The notes under the pieces were generated by a model that was not told where the DNA came from, ran no database searches, and worked only from the letters and a program-made list of their open reading frames with translations. A stretch of DNA of 64,000 bases from Devosia sp. (lineage in GTDB: Bacteria; Pseudomonadota; Alphaproteobacteria; Rhizobiales; Devosiaceae), in contig NZ_JACZKG010000043.1 of the NCBI RefSeq assembly GCF_014860165.1, positions 124,001-188,000 on the forward strand, read 5' to 3'. The position numbers and the translations under genes are program-made. Shown here piece by piece: positions 1-9,454 of the stretch; position 1 is the stretch's first letter, and each line of letters starts with the position of its first letter.

Positions 1-3000
1 GCATGTGGTTACGTTTCGCCAAGGCGTGAACGGCTACACCGGGACCGTCGACACGCAGCTGTCGGAGTCTTCGCCCACGCAGTCCTACGCATCGACCAGT
101 GTAATCGGCGTTGACAGGGGTACCGGCGAGAACCAGCAGGTTCTGCTACGCTTCGACGACATCCTCAGCCAGATTCCGCCCGGGGCGACCATCGTCTCTG
201 CCACGCTGACCCTGCAGACGACCAATACGGGCAACGGTGCTTCGCTCTACCGCATGCTCGGTTCATGGTCAGATACCAGCACCTGGAGCAGCCTGGGCAA
301 CGGCGTTCAGGCCAACAATGTCGAGGCCCGCAGCGTCGCTGACCTGGCGACTGGCAGCACCAGCCTGGGCGCCTCGGCCTATAACGTCACCTCCAGCGTG
401 CTGGCCTGGGCGGCTGGCGCCGCCAACAACGGCTGGGTGTTCGTGTCTCAGGGCAGCAATGGCTGGGACTTCCAGTCGGCGCAGGGCTCCACGCCGCCCC
501 AGCTGTCGATCACCTACAGCGTTCCCGATGGTCCGGCCAACACCCTGCCTGTCGCCGTCAACGACGTCGCCGTCGTCGCCGAGGACGGTTCCACCGTGAT
601 CAGCGTGCTGACCAATGACAGCGATGCCGATGGCCATGCCCTCAGTGTCACCGGTGCCGGCGCCGCGGCCCATGGCACGGTCGTCGTCAACCAGAACGGC
701 ACCATCACCTATACGCCTACCGCGAACTATAGCGGCTCGGACAGCTTCAACTACACCATCAGCGACGGCAATGGCGGCATCGCCAGCGCGACCGTCAATG
801 TCACCGTTTCGGCGGTCAACGATGCGCCGGTCGCCAATGCCGACGCTGCCCAGGTCAACGCCGGCAGCTCGGTGGTTGTCAACGTCCTGTCCAACGACAC
901 CGACATCGACGGTGCCGCGCTCTCGGTCTCCGCTCTCGGTACGCCCGAGCATGGCACCGTCTCGCTCAACCAGGACGGCACCGTCACCTACACGCCGACA
1001 TCGGGCTATGTCGGCCCGGACAGCTTCCAGTACACCTTGAGCGACGGCAATGGTGGCACCGCCACCGGCACCGGCACCGTCACGGTATTTCCAGTCAATT
1101 CCGCCCCCGTTGCGAATTCCGACGCCGTTTCCCTCAACGAGGATGTCGCCACCGTCATCAATGTCCTGGGCAATGATACCGATGCGGAAGGCCAGCCGCT
1201 GACGGTCTCCGGCGTCGGGCAACCAGCGCATGGCACCGTCGTCATCAACCAGGACGGCACCGTCACCTACACGCCCACCGCCAACTACAGCGGTGCCGAC
1301 AGCTTCAGCTATTCCATCAGCGACGGCCAGGGCGGCACAGCGAACTCGACAGTGAGCCTCACCGTCAATCCGGTGAACGACAATCCGGTCGCCAACGCCG
1401 ATAGCGGCACGGTGCAGGCCGGCAATGCCGTGACCATCAACGTGCTGTCCAACGATACGGACGCCGAGGCCAATCCGCTGGCCGTCACCGGCGTCGGTGC
1501 AGCAGCGCATGGCACCGTCGTGCTCAATCAGGACGGCACCGTCACCTACACGGCGGCCACTGGCTATGCCGGACCCGATAGCTTTACCTATTCGATCAAC
1601 GACGGCCAGGGCGGCACGGCCACGTCCACCGTCGGCATCACGGTAACCGCCCCGCCCGGCGCCTGGGTGGAAAAGCAGGCCGTCTTCAAGCAGGGCACCG
1701 CCGGATATACCGGCACGATCGACACGCAACTTGTCCAGAGCGCGGCCAACACGTCTTACGGCGACGCGACGACGATCGGCGTCGACCGGGGCACGAACGC
1801 GAACGTCCAGGTTCTGCTGCAGTTCAATGACATCTTCGGCGACCTGGCATCCCAGGTTCCTGCCGGCGCCGAAATCCTGTCCGCCACCCTCACGCTGAAC
1901 ACCACCAATACCGGTGACGGCGCGACCCTGCATCGCATGCTGACCGGCTGGACCGAGGGCAGCACCTGGAACAGCCTCGTCACCGGCGTCCAGACCAACA
2001 ATGTCGAGGCGCGCACGCTCTCCGACGCCACTGTCAGCGCCGGCTCCACCGGTAATACGGTGTTCGACGTGACCTCCAGCATCCTCGCCTGGCTGTCTGG
2101 CCAGACCAATTTTGGCTGGGTCTTCGTCTCGCGCGGCAGCAATGGCTGGGACTTCACCTCGTCCGAGGGCGGCAACGCCCCGCAACTCACCATCAATTAC
2201 CGGATCCCCGCCGCCGCCAACACGCCTCCGGTCGCCACAGCCGACACCTCGACCGTCGCCGAAGACAGTTCGGTGGTCATCTCGGTGCTGGCCAACGACA
2301 CCGATGCCGACGGCAACGCCTTGACAGTGACAAGCGTCGGCACCGCAGCCCACGGCACCGTGGTGCTCAACCCGAATGGCACGGTGACCTATACGCCGAC
2401 CGCCAACTACAGTGGCCCGGACAGCTTTACCTACACCATCAGCGACGGCAATGGCGGCACCGCCACCGCCACCGCCGAGGTCACCGTGACACCGGTCAAC
2501 GATAACCCTGTCGCAACCGGCGACACGGTGACCGTCACCGAGGATGTCGCGACCATCATCAATGTGCTCGCCAACGACACCGACATCGATGGCAATCCGC
2601 TGTCGGTGAGCGCCGTCGGCAACGCGGCCCATGGCACCGTGGTGATCAACCAGAACGGCACCATCACCTACACGCCCGCCTCCAATTACAGCGGTCCGGA
2701 CAGCTTCACCTACACCATCAGCGACGGCAATGGCGGCACCTCGACCGGCACGGTGACCATCACCGTAACCCCGGTCAATGACGCGCCCGTCGGCGGCGCC
2801 GACTCCGCCACCACCAACCAGGACCAGGCTATCGTCATCAGCGTACTCGGCAACGACACCGATGTCGAAGGCAATAGCCTGGCTGTTGCTGGCATCACGA
2901 CCGGCCCGGCGCACGGCACCGCGGTGGTCAACCAGGACGGCACCATCACCTATACGCCGACTGCTGGCTATTTCGGCCCGGACAGCTTCGTTTACCAGGT

Positions 3001-5410
3001 GAGCGACGGCCAGGGCGGCACCGCCTTGGCAACCGTCACTCTCACGGTCGTCCAGGTGATCCCGGAAAATACCCCGCCGGTCGCCGTCACGGACACGGTT
3101 TCCGTCGCTGAAGACGGCTCCGCTGTCATCTCGGTTCTGGGCAACGACACCGACGTCGACAACAATACGCTCACCGTCACCGGCATCGGCACGGCTCCAG
3201 CCCATGGCACTGTCGGCATCAATCAGAACGGTACCATCACCTACACGCCGACCGGCAACTACAACGGCCCCGACAGCTTCACCTACACCATCAGCGACGG
3301 CAATGGCGGCACGGCGACGGGCACCGTCAATATCACGGTCACCCCGGTCAACGACCTGCCGGTCGCCGCAACCGACGCGGCGGCCGTCAATGAAGACGGG
3401 TCCGTCACCGTCAACGTGCTTGCCAATGATAGCGACCTGGAAAACGGCACGCTGAGCGTTTCGGGGCTCGGTACTCCGGCCCACGGCACGGTCGTGCTGA
3501 ACCAGAACGGCACGGTGACCTATACTCCGGTCGCCAATTACAGCGGCCCCGACAGCTTCACCTACACGCTGAGCGACGGCCAGGGCGGCACCGCCACCGG
3601 CACGGTCAACATCACCGTCGATCCGATCAACGACAATCCGGTCGCCGTCAACGACACTATCACGGTCGACGAGGACAGCACGATCGGCATCGCCGTCCTC
3701 GCCAACGATACCGATATCGACGGCAACCCGCTGAGCGTTTCCGGCCTTGGCGCGGCCTCCCACGGTACCGTCGTGCTCAATCAGGATGGCACGGTGAGCT
3801 ATACGCCGACCGCCAACTACAGCGGCCCGGACAGCTTCACCTACACCATCAGCGACGGCAATGGCGGCACCAGCACCGCCACGGTCAACCTGACGGTCAA
3901 TCCGTTGCCGGATGCGCCCGTCGCGGCCAATGACAGTGCCAGCGTCCAGCCTGGCAATGCCGTGGTCATCAATGTGCTGCAGAACGACAGCGACCCCGAT
4001 GGCAACCCGCTCACCGTCACCGGCATTCCCACCGGTCCGGCGCATGGCACCGTGCTGATCAACGGCGATGGCACCATCACCTATACCGCCAACAGCGGCT
4101 ATAGCGGGTCCGACAGCTTCATCTACACCATCTCCGACGGCCAGGGCGGCGTGTCCCTTGCGAGCGTGATCATCAACGTCAACCAGGATGGCCTGGAAGA
4201 TTCCTATATCGCCACCCGGCTCACATCGGGCTCGGCGCGCAATCTCGAGCATGGCAATGCCAGCAAGAGCTTCTACGCCAATGGCACCTGGTGGGCGGTC
4301 CTGCCGGATGGTGCCAACTGGTCCATCCATCGCTACGACGGCTCGACGCCCGCTCCCAACACCCAGGGCGGCTGGAGCATTGCGAGCGATGCCCTGTTCT
4401 CCAACAGCAGCCGGTCTGAGCTGGCCTGGGACGAGGTCAACCAGAAGCTCTATGTGCTCTCCTATTCGTCGAGCAGCTCCGAGCCCCATCTCAAGCAGAT
4501 GACGTTCAACGAGGCCACCCAGACCTGGCAGGTCGATATCGATGTCCAGCTCGCCGGTGACGGCGGTGTGCTGGCCGGCAGCGAATGGGGCAACAACGTC
4601 GAGATGAGCCTCGGCCTCGACCAGAACGGCGTGCCGATCCTCACGGCGATTGCGGCATCCTCGCAGGGCGAAAAAGGCCTGCACGTGGCTTTCGCCACAT
4701 CAGCCGACCTCAGCACCTGGGGTACGTCGCTGGTGGACGCTAATACCAAGGGCCTGGGCGGTTCCAACGGCAACAGCAAGGCCGACATCATCCACTTCAC
4801 CCAGGACGGCGTCGACAGGATCGGCATCTTCTACAGCCGTGACGGCTCGGGCTCGGACGACGACTGGTCCTTCGCCTGGCACGACACCGCCTCCGACACG
4901 ACAACCTATGGCGGGACGTGGAACGTCGAAGTTGCCAGCGACCAGGTCGATATCGACAATCACATGTCTGCCGTCTCCGACGGCGAGTTCATCTACGCCC
5001 TGATCAAGGACGACAACGACGCCATCTGGCTGCTCAAGGGGCGCCCCGGCGCTTGGGACGCGCCCTACCTGGTGGTCGATGGCGGCGAGCACAATCCGAG
5101 CCGCCCAACCGTGGTTCTCGACGAGACCAATGACCAGATCTACGTCTTCTACCAGGAGTCGACGTCCAACCCTGAGGGCCAGATCTACATGAAGGTCTTC
5201 GATACCGATAATCCGGTATTCGACCCCGAGGATCTCGGCACCCTGATCATGGAAGGCCCGGGTTCCGACGACTTCCTAGATCCCCAGTCGCCTGCCCATA
5301 GCGTGGGCGACCACACGGGCGGCTACTTCCTCTTGCTCGCCAAGAACGAACAGCGCAACGAAGTCTGGTACAACGACATCATGCTGGGTGGCGACCACCA
5401 GATCGTCTAG
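1..5410 (+). CDS. Giant DNRLRE / tandem-95 repeat / propeller-like surface or secreted protein, 5' truncated
   Basis: The reading frame is open at the left edge; the first start-like codon (GTG at 5) has no room for a ribosome site and falls at the very beginning of a module, so the true N-terminus lies outside the window. Visible order: a DNRLRE-like beta-sandwich (residues about 1-175), four cadherin-like tandem-95 repeats (about 180-550), a second DNRLRE-like module (about 555-740), seven more tandem-95 repeats (about 745-1395), then about 400 residues rich in Trp, Asp and Gly that look like a sialidase-type beta-propeller. Each repeat of about 92 residues carries PVA..D, VLxNDTD, HGTV, DGTxTYTP, GPDSFxYxISDG and GG motifs; the Asp-rich turns suggest calcium binding. 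No RTX nonapeptides are seen. The exporter genes directly downstream suggest type I secretion (inference). It is probably an adhesin or matrix protein; the substrate is unknown. Confidence 0.85.
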   Translation, partial: HVVTFRQGVNGYTGTVDTQLSESSPTQSYASTSVIGVDRGTGENQQVLLRFDDILSQIPPGATIVSATLTLQTTNTGNGASLYRMLGSWSDTSTWSSLGNGVQANNVEARSVADLATGSTSLGASAYNVTSSVLAWAAGAANNGWVFVSQGSNGWDFQSAQGSTPPQLSITYSVPDGPANTLPVAVNDVAVVAEDGSTVISVLTNDSDADGHALSVTGAGAAAHGTVVVNQNGTITYTPTANYSGSDSFNYTISDGNGGIASATVNVTVSAVNDAPVANADAAQVNAGSSVVVNVLSNDTDIDGAALSVSALGTPEHGTVSLNQDGTVTYTPTSGYVGPDSFQYTLSDGNGGTATGTGTVTVFPVNSAPVANSDAVSLNEDVATVINVLGNDTDAEGQPLTVSGVGQPAHGTVVINQDGTVTYTPTANYSGADSFSYSISDGQGGTANSTVSLTVNPVNDNPVANADSGTVQAGNAVTINVLSNDTDAEANPLAVTGVGAAAHGTVVLNQDGTVTYTAATGYAGPDSFTYSINDGQGGTATSTVGITVTAPPGAWVEKQAVFKQGTAGYTGTIDTQLVQSAANTSYGDATTIGVDRGTNANVQVLLQFNDIFGDLASQVPAGAEILSATLTLNTTNTGDGATLHRMLTGWTEGSTWNSLVTGVQTNNVEARTLSDATVSAGSTGNTVFDVTSSILAWLSGQTNFGWVFVSRGSNGWDFTSSEGGNAPQLTINYRIPAAANTPPVATADTSTVAEDSSVVISVLANDTDADGNALTVTSVGTAAHGTVVLNPNGTVTYTPTANYSGPDSFTYTISDGNGGTATATAEVTVTPVNDNPVATGDTVTVTEDVATIINVLANDTDIDGNPLSVSAVGNAAHGTVVINQNGTITYTPASNYSGPDSFTYTISDGNGGTSTGTVTITVTPVNDAPVGGADSATTNQDQAIVISVLGNDTDVEGNSLAVAGITTGPAHGTAVVNQDGTITYTPTAGYFGPDSFVYQVSDGQGGTALATVTLTVVQVIPENTPPVAVTDTVSVAEDGSAVISVLGNDTDVDNNTLTVTGIGTAPAHGTVGINQNGTITYTPTGNYNGPDSFTYTISDGNGGTATGTVNITVTPVNDLPVAATDAAAVNEDGSVTVNVLANDSDLENGTLSVSGLGTPAHGTVVLNQNGTVTYTPVANYSGPDSFTYTLSDGQGGTATGTVNITVDPINDNPVAVNDTITVDEDSTIGIAVLANDTDIDGNPLSVSGLGAASHGTVVLNQDGTVSYTPTANYSGPDSFTYTISDGNGGTSTATVNLTVNPLPDAPVAANDSASVQPGNAVVINVLQNDSDPDGNPLTVTGIPTGPAHGTVLINGDGTITYTANSGYSGSDSFIYTISDGQGGVSLASVIINVNQDGLEDSYIATRLTSGSARNLEHGNASKSFYANGTWWAVLPDGANWSIHRYDGSTPAPNTQGGWSIASDALFSNSSRSELAWDEVNQKLYVLSYSSSSSEPHLKQMTFNEATQTWQVDIDVQLAGDGGVLAGSEWGNNVEMSLGLDQNGVPILTAIAASSQGEKGLHVAFATSADLSTWGTSLVDANTKGLGGSNGNSKADIIHFTQDGVDRIGIFYSRDGSGSDDDWSFAWHDTASDTTTYGGTWNVEVASDQVDIDNHMSAVSDGEFIYALIKDDNDAIWLLKGRPGAWDAPYLVVDGGEHNPSRPTVVLDETNDQIYVFYQESTSNPEGQIYMKVFDTDNPVFDPEDLGTLIMEGPGSDDFLDPQSPAHSVGDHTGGYFLLLAKNEQRNEVWYNDIMLGGDHQIV
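544..4180 (+). repeat. Eleven in-gene tandem-95 coding repeats in two blocks
   Basis: Eleven units of about 275-290 bp encode the cadherin-like repeats. Blocks lie at about 544-1650 (four units) and 2215-4180 (seven units), separated by the second DNRLRE module at about 1665-2210. Several units share near-identical stretches, for example the part encoding DSFTYTISDGNGG near 2420, 2700, 3280 and 3830. Such identity invites unequal recombination and assembly collapse, so copy number may vary between strains. Confidence 0.85.
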
Positions 5411-5418
5411 GTGCATGC

Positions 5419-5454
5419 GACCTGCCGTCTCCTTGCGAGGCGGCAGGTCATTTC
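5419..5454 (+). terminator. Probable rho-independent terminator after the giant repeat gene
   Basis: GACCTGCCG (5419-5427) pairs with CGGCAGGTC (5441-5449), extended inward by four more pairs to a five-base loop and followed by ATTTC. It lies 9 bp after the stop codon and separates the repeat gene from the exporter genes. The T tract is short. Confidence 0.6.
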
Positions 5455-5678
5455 AACAGATCATCGCGCCACAACTTGCTTCGGGGACTTGGCTCAGGCC
5501 AGCCAAGGCCAGTTAACCCCATTGGCAGTCCGGCGCGCACAGTTGCTTTATCGACGTGCAAATTCCTCCTGTCGAATATACCTTCAGATGAATATTTGAG
5601 GCGGAAAACAACAACCATGCTCGCGCCGTTTGCGCCCTCCTGTCCCGCTCTTGCCATCTGCAACCGGTGGACCCTGCC

Positions 5679-7409
5679 ATGACGCGTCAGGTCACAACCG
5701 GCCGCCCGGCAGCCGTCGATATCAGGCGCGCCCTGTTGCTCCCGGGCACAGCTCTGGTCGTGACCAGCCTGGTCTCCAACCTGCTGATGCTTGCCGGCCC
5801 CCTGTTCATGCTGCAGATCTACGATCGTGTCCTGGCCAGTCGATCCATGCCTACGCTGGTCGCCCTGACCGTGATGATCTGCGCCCTCTACGCCTATTAT
5901 GCCGTGCTCGAGGCGATCCGGGCCCGCATGTCCATGCGCGCCGCAAATATCGTCGATGGCGCCTTGAGTGGCCGGCTCTTCGCCGCCTCAGTACGCTTCA
6001 AACTCATCCCCGGCGCGCTGGGCAATGTCGATCCGGTCCGCGAGGGCGATACCCTGCGTCAGTTCGTCAGCGGCAATGGCCCGCTGGCTTTGCTCGATCT
6101 GCCCTGGATGCCCATCTACCTGACCATCGTCTTTCTGATGCATCCCCTGCTCGGCTGGCTGGCCCTGGGCGGCGCTGTCGCGATCGTTGCGCTGGCCATC
6201 GCCAATGAGCTGTCCTCGCGCGGTCCCGCCCAGAAGGCGAGCTCAGCCCAAGGCGCACGCCAGCGCTATATCGACGATGCCCGCAGCAACGCCGAAGCCA
6301 TCGTCGGCATGGGCATGATGGCCGATATCGAACGCCGGCGTGCGGTGCTCAATCGTGACGTCCTGGCCGCCCAGCTACTCGCCGGCGACCGCACCTCGGC
6401 CTTTTCGGCGATCATCAAGGCCTTGCGCTTCCTGCTGCAGTCGGCGGTCCTTGCTGTGGGCGCCTATCTCGTCATCCAGGGCGACCTGACCGGCGGTCTG
6501 ATGATCGCGGCATCGGTCATCACCTCAAGGGCGCTGGCGCCGGTCGATCAGATCGTCGGCCAGTGGCGCGGCTTCATCGCCGCTCGCCTCGCCTACGACC
6601 GTATCCGCAAGATCCTGCCCAAGGACAATGACGGCGCCCGGGAAACTCGGCTCCCCCTGCCCGGGCAAAAGCTTTCGGCCAACCAGTTGGCTATCGGCCC
6701 GCGCGGCGCCAAGGTGGCGCTTGTCAACGGCATCAGCTTCGAACTCGTCGCCGGCGATGCGCTGGGCATTATCGGGGCCTCCGGCTCGGGCAAGTCCAGT
6801 TTGGTGCGCGGTCTGGTCGGCGCTTGGCCGACACTGTCAGGCGCCCTCCGTCTCGATGGCGCACTCCTCGCCCATTACGATCCGTCCCAGATCGGCGGCA
6901 TTGTCGGTTATCTCCCCCAGCAGGTGGACCTGTTCGAAGGCACGGTTGCCGAAAACATCGCGCGCTTCCGCCACGACATGACCGCCGAGGCAGTCATCGC
7001 CGCGGCCCGCTCCGCCGATGTGCACGACATGATCAACAGCTTGCCCAATGGCTATGACACCCCGATTGGGGAACAGGGTGACCTGCTCTCGGCCGGCCAG
7101 CGCCAGCGCATCGGCCTCGCCCGCGCCCTCTATGGCGATCCGTTCCTGATCGTGCTCGACGAACCCAATTCCAACCTCGATGCCGAGGGTGATGCCGCGG
7201 TCTCCAAGGCAATTGCCAGTGCCCGCGCCCGCGGCGGTATCGTCGTCGTCGTCGCACATCGGCCCAGCGCCATCGCATCCGTGGACCAGCTCCTGCTGTT
7301 GCAGAAGGGCCGTCAGGTCAGCTTCGGCCCCAAGAAGGATGTGCTCGACCACATCGCCAAGGCCGCCAGCGGCGAGAACGTGCGCCCCATGAAGGTGTCC
7401 GGCCAATGA
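5679..7409 (+). CDS. Type I secretion ABC transporter (PrtD/HlyB-type permease-ATPase)
   Basis: Inner-membrane exporter subunit that couples ATP hydrolysis to one-step secretion of a large substrate. The roughly 576-residue protein has an N-terminal membrane domain (hydrophobic segments near 20-70, 140-180 and 240-290) and a C-terminal nucleotide-binding domain with Walker A GASGSGKSS (about 365), signature LSAGQRQ (about 470), Walker B FLIVLDEP (about 489) and the H-loop His in VVAHRP (about 525). It lacks the N-terminal C39 peptidase-like domain, which places it with PrtD-type exporters. ATG at 5679 was chosen over GTG at 5667 because GGTGGA sits at suitable spacing. It overlaps the HlyD gene by 4 bp (ATGA). 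The repeat protein upstream is the obvious candidate substrate (inference). No TolC-type partner is present in the window. Confidence 0.92.
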   Translation: MTRQVTTGRPAAVDIRRALLLPGTALVVTSLVSNLLMLAGPLFMLQIYDRVLASRSMPTLVALTVMICALYAYYAVLEAIRARMSMRAANIVDGALSGRLFAASVRFKLIPGALGNVDPVREGDTLRQFVSGNGPLALLDLPWMPIYLTIVFLMHPLLGWLALGGAVAIVALAIANELSSRGPAQKASSAQGARQRYIDDARSNAEAIVGMGMMADIERRRAVLNRDVLAAQLLAGDRTSAFSAIIKALRFLLQSAVLAVGAYLVIQGDLTGGLMIAASVITSRALAPVDQIVGQWRGFIAARLAYDRIRKILPKDNDGARETRLPLPGQKLSANQLAIGPRGAKVALVNGISFELVAGDALGIIGASGSGKSSLVRGLVGAWPTLSGALRLDGALLAHYDPSQIGGIVGYLPQQVDLFEGTVAENIARFRHDMTAEAVIAAARSADVHDMINSLPNGYDTPIGEQGDLLSAGQRQRIGLARALYGDPFLIVLDEPNSNLDAEGDAAVSKAIASARARGGIVVVVAHRPSAIASVDQLLLLQKGRQVSFGPKKDVLDHIAKAASGENVRPMKVSGQ

Positions 7410-8728
7410 CCGACTTCGCCCTGCCCAACCAAAACACCGACCTCGCCAGTTTCCGCCGCCACGGATTTGTCGGCCTGTTCGCCGTGGTCGTGTTGTTCGG
7501 CGGCTTCGCCTACTGGGCCGCGACCACCGAGCTTTCGGGAGCAGTTGCGGCTCCCGGTACCGTGGTTGTCGATGGTTTCGCCAAGCGCATCCAGCATCAG
7601 GAAGGCGGCATCGTCAAAGATTTCTACGTACGTGACGGCGACGTCGTCGAAGCCGGCCAGCTGCTGGCGACTCTCGACAGCACGGCCATCGCGGCCAATC
7701 TGGCCGTGCTCGAAACCCAGGTCCGGGAAGCCTCGCTGCGCGAAGCCCGCATGGTCGCCGAGATCAACTTCGTCGATGCCATCGAGATTCCGGACGAAAT
7801 CCAGTCGCTGCTCGACGATCCCGAAGTGGCCAAGCTGCTGGCCACCGAGCAGCAGGTGCTGCATGCCCGGCATGCCGGGCTCACCAGCCGCTCTTCCCAG
7901 CTTACCGAGCAGGTCACCCAGCTCGAGCGGAAGATCGAGGGCCTCGATCTGCAACTGGCGGCCATCCGGCGCCAGGGCGAGATTGCCACCGGCGAAATAA
8001 CCTCGCTGCGCCAGCTCTACGAGGGCCAGCTCGTCGAGGTGAACCGCATCACGGCGCTAGAGCGCCAACTGGCTGAAATCGATGGTGAGGAAGGTCGCCT
8101 GATCGCGGCCATCGCCGAGACCAACGCCGCCATCGCCGAGCGCCGCCTCCAGATCAACCAGGTCGACCAGGACTACCTGGCCAATGTGCTCGACGAATTG
8201 CAGGAAACGCGCCGCGTCCTGTTTGACGCCATGCAGCAGAGGGTGGCCGCCCAGGACCGCCTGCAGCGAACCGAGGTCCGCGCGCCGCAGGCCGGGGTGA
8301 TCCATGAATCCAGCGTCCACACCGTCGGTGGGGTTGTCGGCGCCGGCGAAACCCTGATGCTGGTCGTGCCGCAGGACGACGAACTGCTGATCAATGCCCG
8401 CATCGCGCCGACCGATATCGACAAGGTCGCGGTCGATCAGTTGGTCAATATCCGGCTGCTCGGCTTCAGCCAGCGGACCACGCCCGAACTCGATGCCAAT
8501 GTCGTCACCATTGCGCCCGATCTGACGCAGGACGAAGTCACCGGCCTCTACTACTACAGCGTCCGCATCGGCATTTCGGAAGACCAGCTGGCGAGCCTTC
8601 CTGACAATGTCAGGCTGGTGCCCGGCATGCCGGTGGAAGCCTTCGTGCGTACCGCCGATCGTACCGTGCTGGACTACCTGGTCCAGCCGTTGGTCGAACA
8701 GTTGTCATATGCCTTCCGCGAGGAATAG
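7406..8728 (+). CDS. HlyD-family type I secretion periplasmic adaptor
   Basis: Membrane fusion protein linking the inner-membrane ABC exporter to an outer-membrane channel. Its 440 residues comprise a short cytoplasmic N-terminus, one membrane segment near residues 16-40, a biotinyl-lipoyl-like half (about 50-90, with the IQHQEGGIVKDFYVRDGD pattern), a long charged and Gln-rich alpha-helical hairpin (about 95-290), the second lipoyl half (VRAPQAGVIHE) and a beta-barrel domain. The family usually runs 430-480 residues, so it is full length. Translation is probably coupled to the ABC gene through the 4-bp overlap. Confidence 0.93.
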   Translation: MTDFALPNQNTDLASFRRHGFVGLFAVVVLFGGFAYWAATTELSGAVAAPGTVVVDGFAKRIQHQEGGIVKDFYVRDGDVVEAGQLLATLDSTAIAANLAVLETQVREASLREARMVAEINFVDAIEIPDEIQSLLDDPEVAKLLATEQQVLHARHAGLTSRSSQLTEQVTQLERKIEGLDLQLAAIRRQGEIATGEITSLRQLYEGQLVEVNRITALERQLAEIDGEEGRLIAAIAETNAAIAERRLQINQVDQDYLANVLDELQETRRVLFDAMQQRVAAQDRLQRTEVRAPQAGVIHESSVHTVGGVVGAGETLMLVVPQDDELLINARIAPTDIDKVAVDQLVNIRLLGFSQRTTPELDANVVTIAPDLTQDEVTGLYYYSVRIGISEDQLASLPDNVRLVPGMPVEAFVRTADRTVLDYLVQPLVEQLSYAFREE

Positions 8729-8755
8729 GCCCAAGCGACGGAGGGAGATGTCTTG

Positions 8756-9454
8756 ATGAACTGGAGCGCAGCGAAAGACATGCTGCCGGCCGACCTGCGC
8801 CGGATGCTGTCCCGCGTCCTTGGTCGCGACAAGCGCCCGCGCGTGCGGCGCTACATCCCCCACGGCGTCACCGTAGAGCAGTTCTTCACATCCCTGCGTG
8901 ATGCCGGCGTGCAATGTGCCGTGCTGCGCTGGTTCGATACCCTGCCTTACGTGGCGCCCGGCGAAGACATCGACATGCTCGTCGCCGACAGCGACCTTGA
9001 GGTCCTCGGAAGCTACCTCGACAACACGTCTGGCTCCTTGCCTTGCGACATCTATACCGCCGGCGGGCTGCCAGGCACGCAATACAAGCAGCGGCCTTAT
9101 TTCCCGGCTGCGCTGGCGCAGTCCACGCTGTCGCGCCGCCTGCTGCAGGATGGCCTCTATCCTGTGCCGTCGCCTGCTGACCATTTTCACGGCCTGGCCT
9201 ACCACGCCGTCTATCAGAAGGGGCCGGCTTCCGGCCTGCCCACCACGCATGCCGATGTGCCCCCGCTGGCCGAGCCCGAGCATGACTACGCCGCCGTCCT
9301 CGGCGCGTTGTGCGATCAGCTCGGCTTCAAGATATCAATCGACATGGAATCCCTCGATCAGCACCTGGCGGAGCGCGGCTATCGCCCAGCCAGGCAGGAT
9401 CTGCTCAACCTGAGCAAAAGCAACCCATGGATCGCCAGCCACCTTCTTGGCTAG
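8756..9454 (+). CDS. Nucleotidyltransferase-fold-like protein, uncharacterised
   Basis: This 232-residue protein is not assigned to a named family. Residues about 45-95 (FFTSLRDAGVQCAVLRW, then GEDIDMLVADSD) resemble a nucleotidyltransferase core, with Asp71 and Asp73 forming a D-x-D pair after a glycine. The second half (PSPADHFHGLAYHAVY, then SGLP, and C-terminal NPWIASHLL) is closely echoed in the next gene (RDHFFATLFRLVYLRG, SGIP, NPWVADKL), so the two proteins are paralogous over about 200 residues. ATG at 8756 was preferred to the TTG just before it because GGAGGG lies upstream. It sits 27 bp after the HlyD gene, apparently in the same operon, and overlaps the next gene. A role in modifying the secreted protein or a surface glycan is possible but unproven. 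Confidence 0.6.
   Translation: MNWSAAKDMLPADLRRMLSRVLGRDKRPRVRRYIPHGVTVEQFFTSLRDAGVQCAVLRWFDTLPYVAPGEDIDMLVADSDLEVLGSYLDNTSGSLPCDIYTAGGLPGTQYKQRPYFPAALAQSTLSRRLLQDGLYPVPSPADHFHGLAYHAVYQKGPASGLPTTHADVPPLAEPEHDYAAVLGALCDQLGFKISIDMESLDQHLAERGYRPARQDLLNLSKSNPWIASHLLG

Noticed and set aside
544-4180. Possible CRISPR-like periodicity
   Set aside because: The periodic repeats are about 280-bp protein-coding units within one frame, not short repeats with unique spacers.
269-4684. 1471-residue minus-strand open frame opposite the giant repeat gene
   Set aside because: It is the antisense shadow of a GC-rich repetitive gene: composition is Asp/Gly/Val/Ala-rich with periodic repeats mirroring the plus-strand units, and no family motif.
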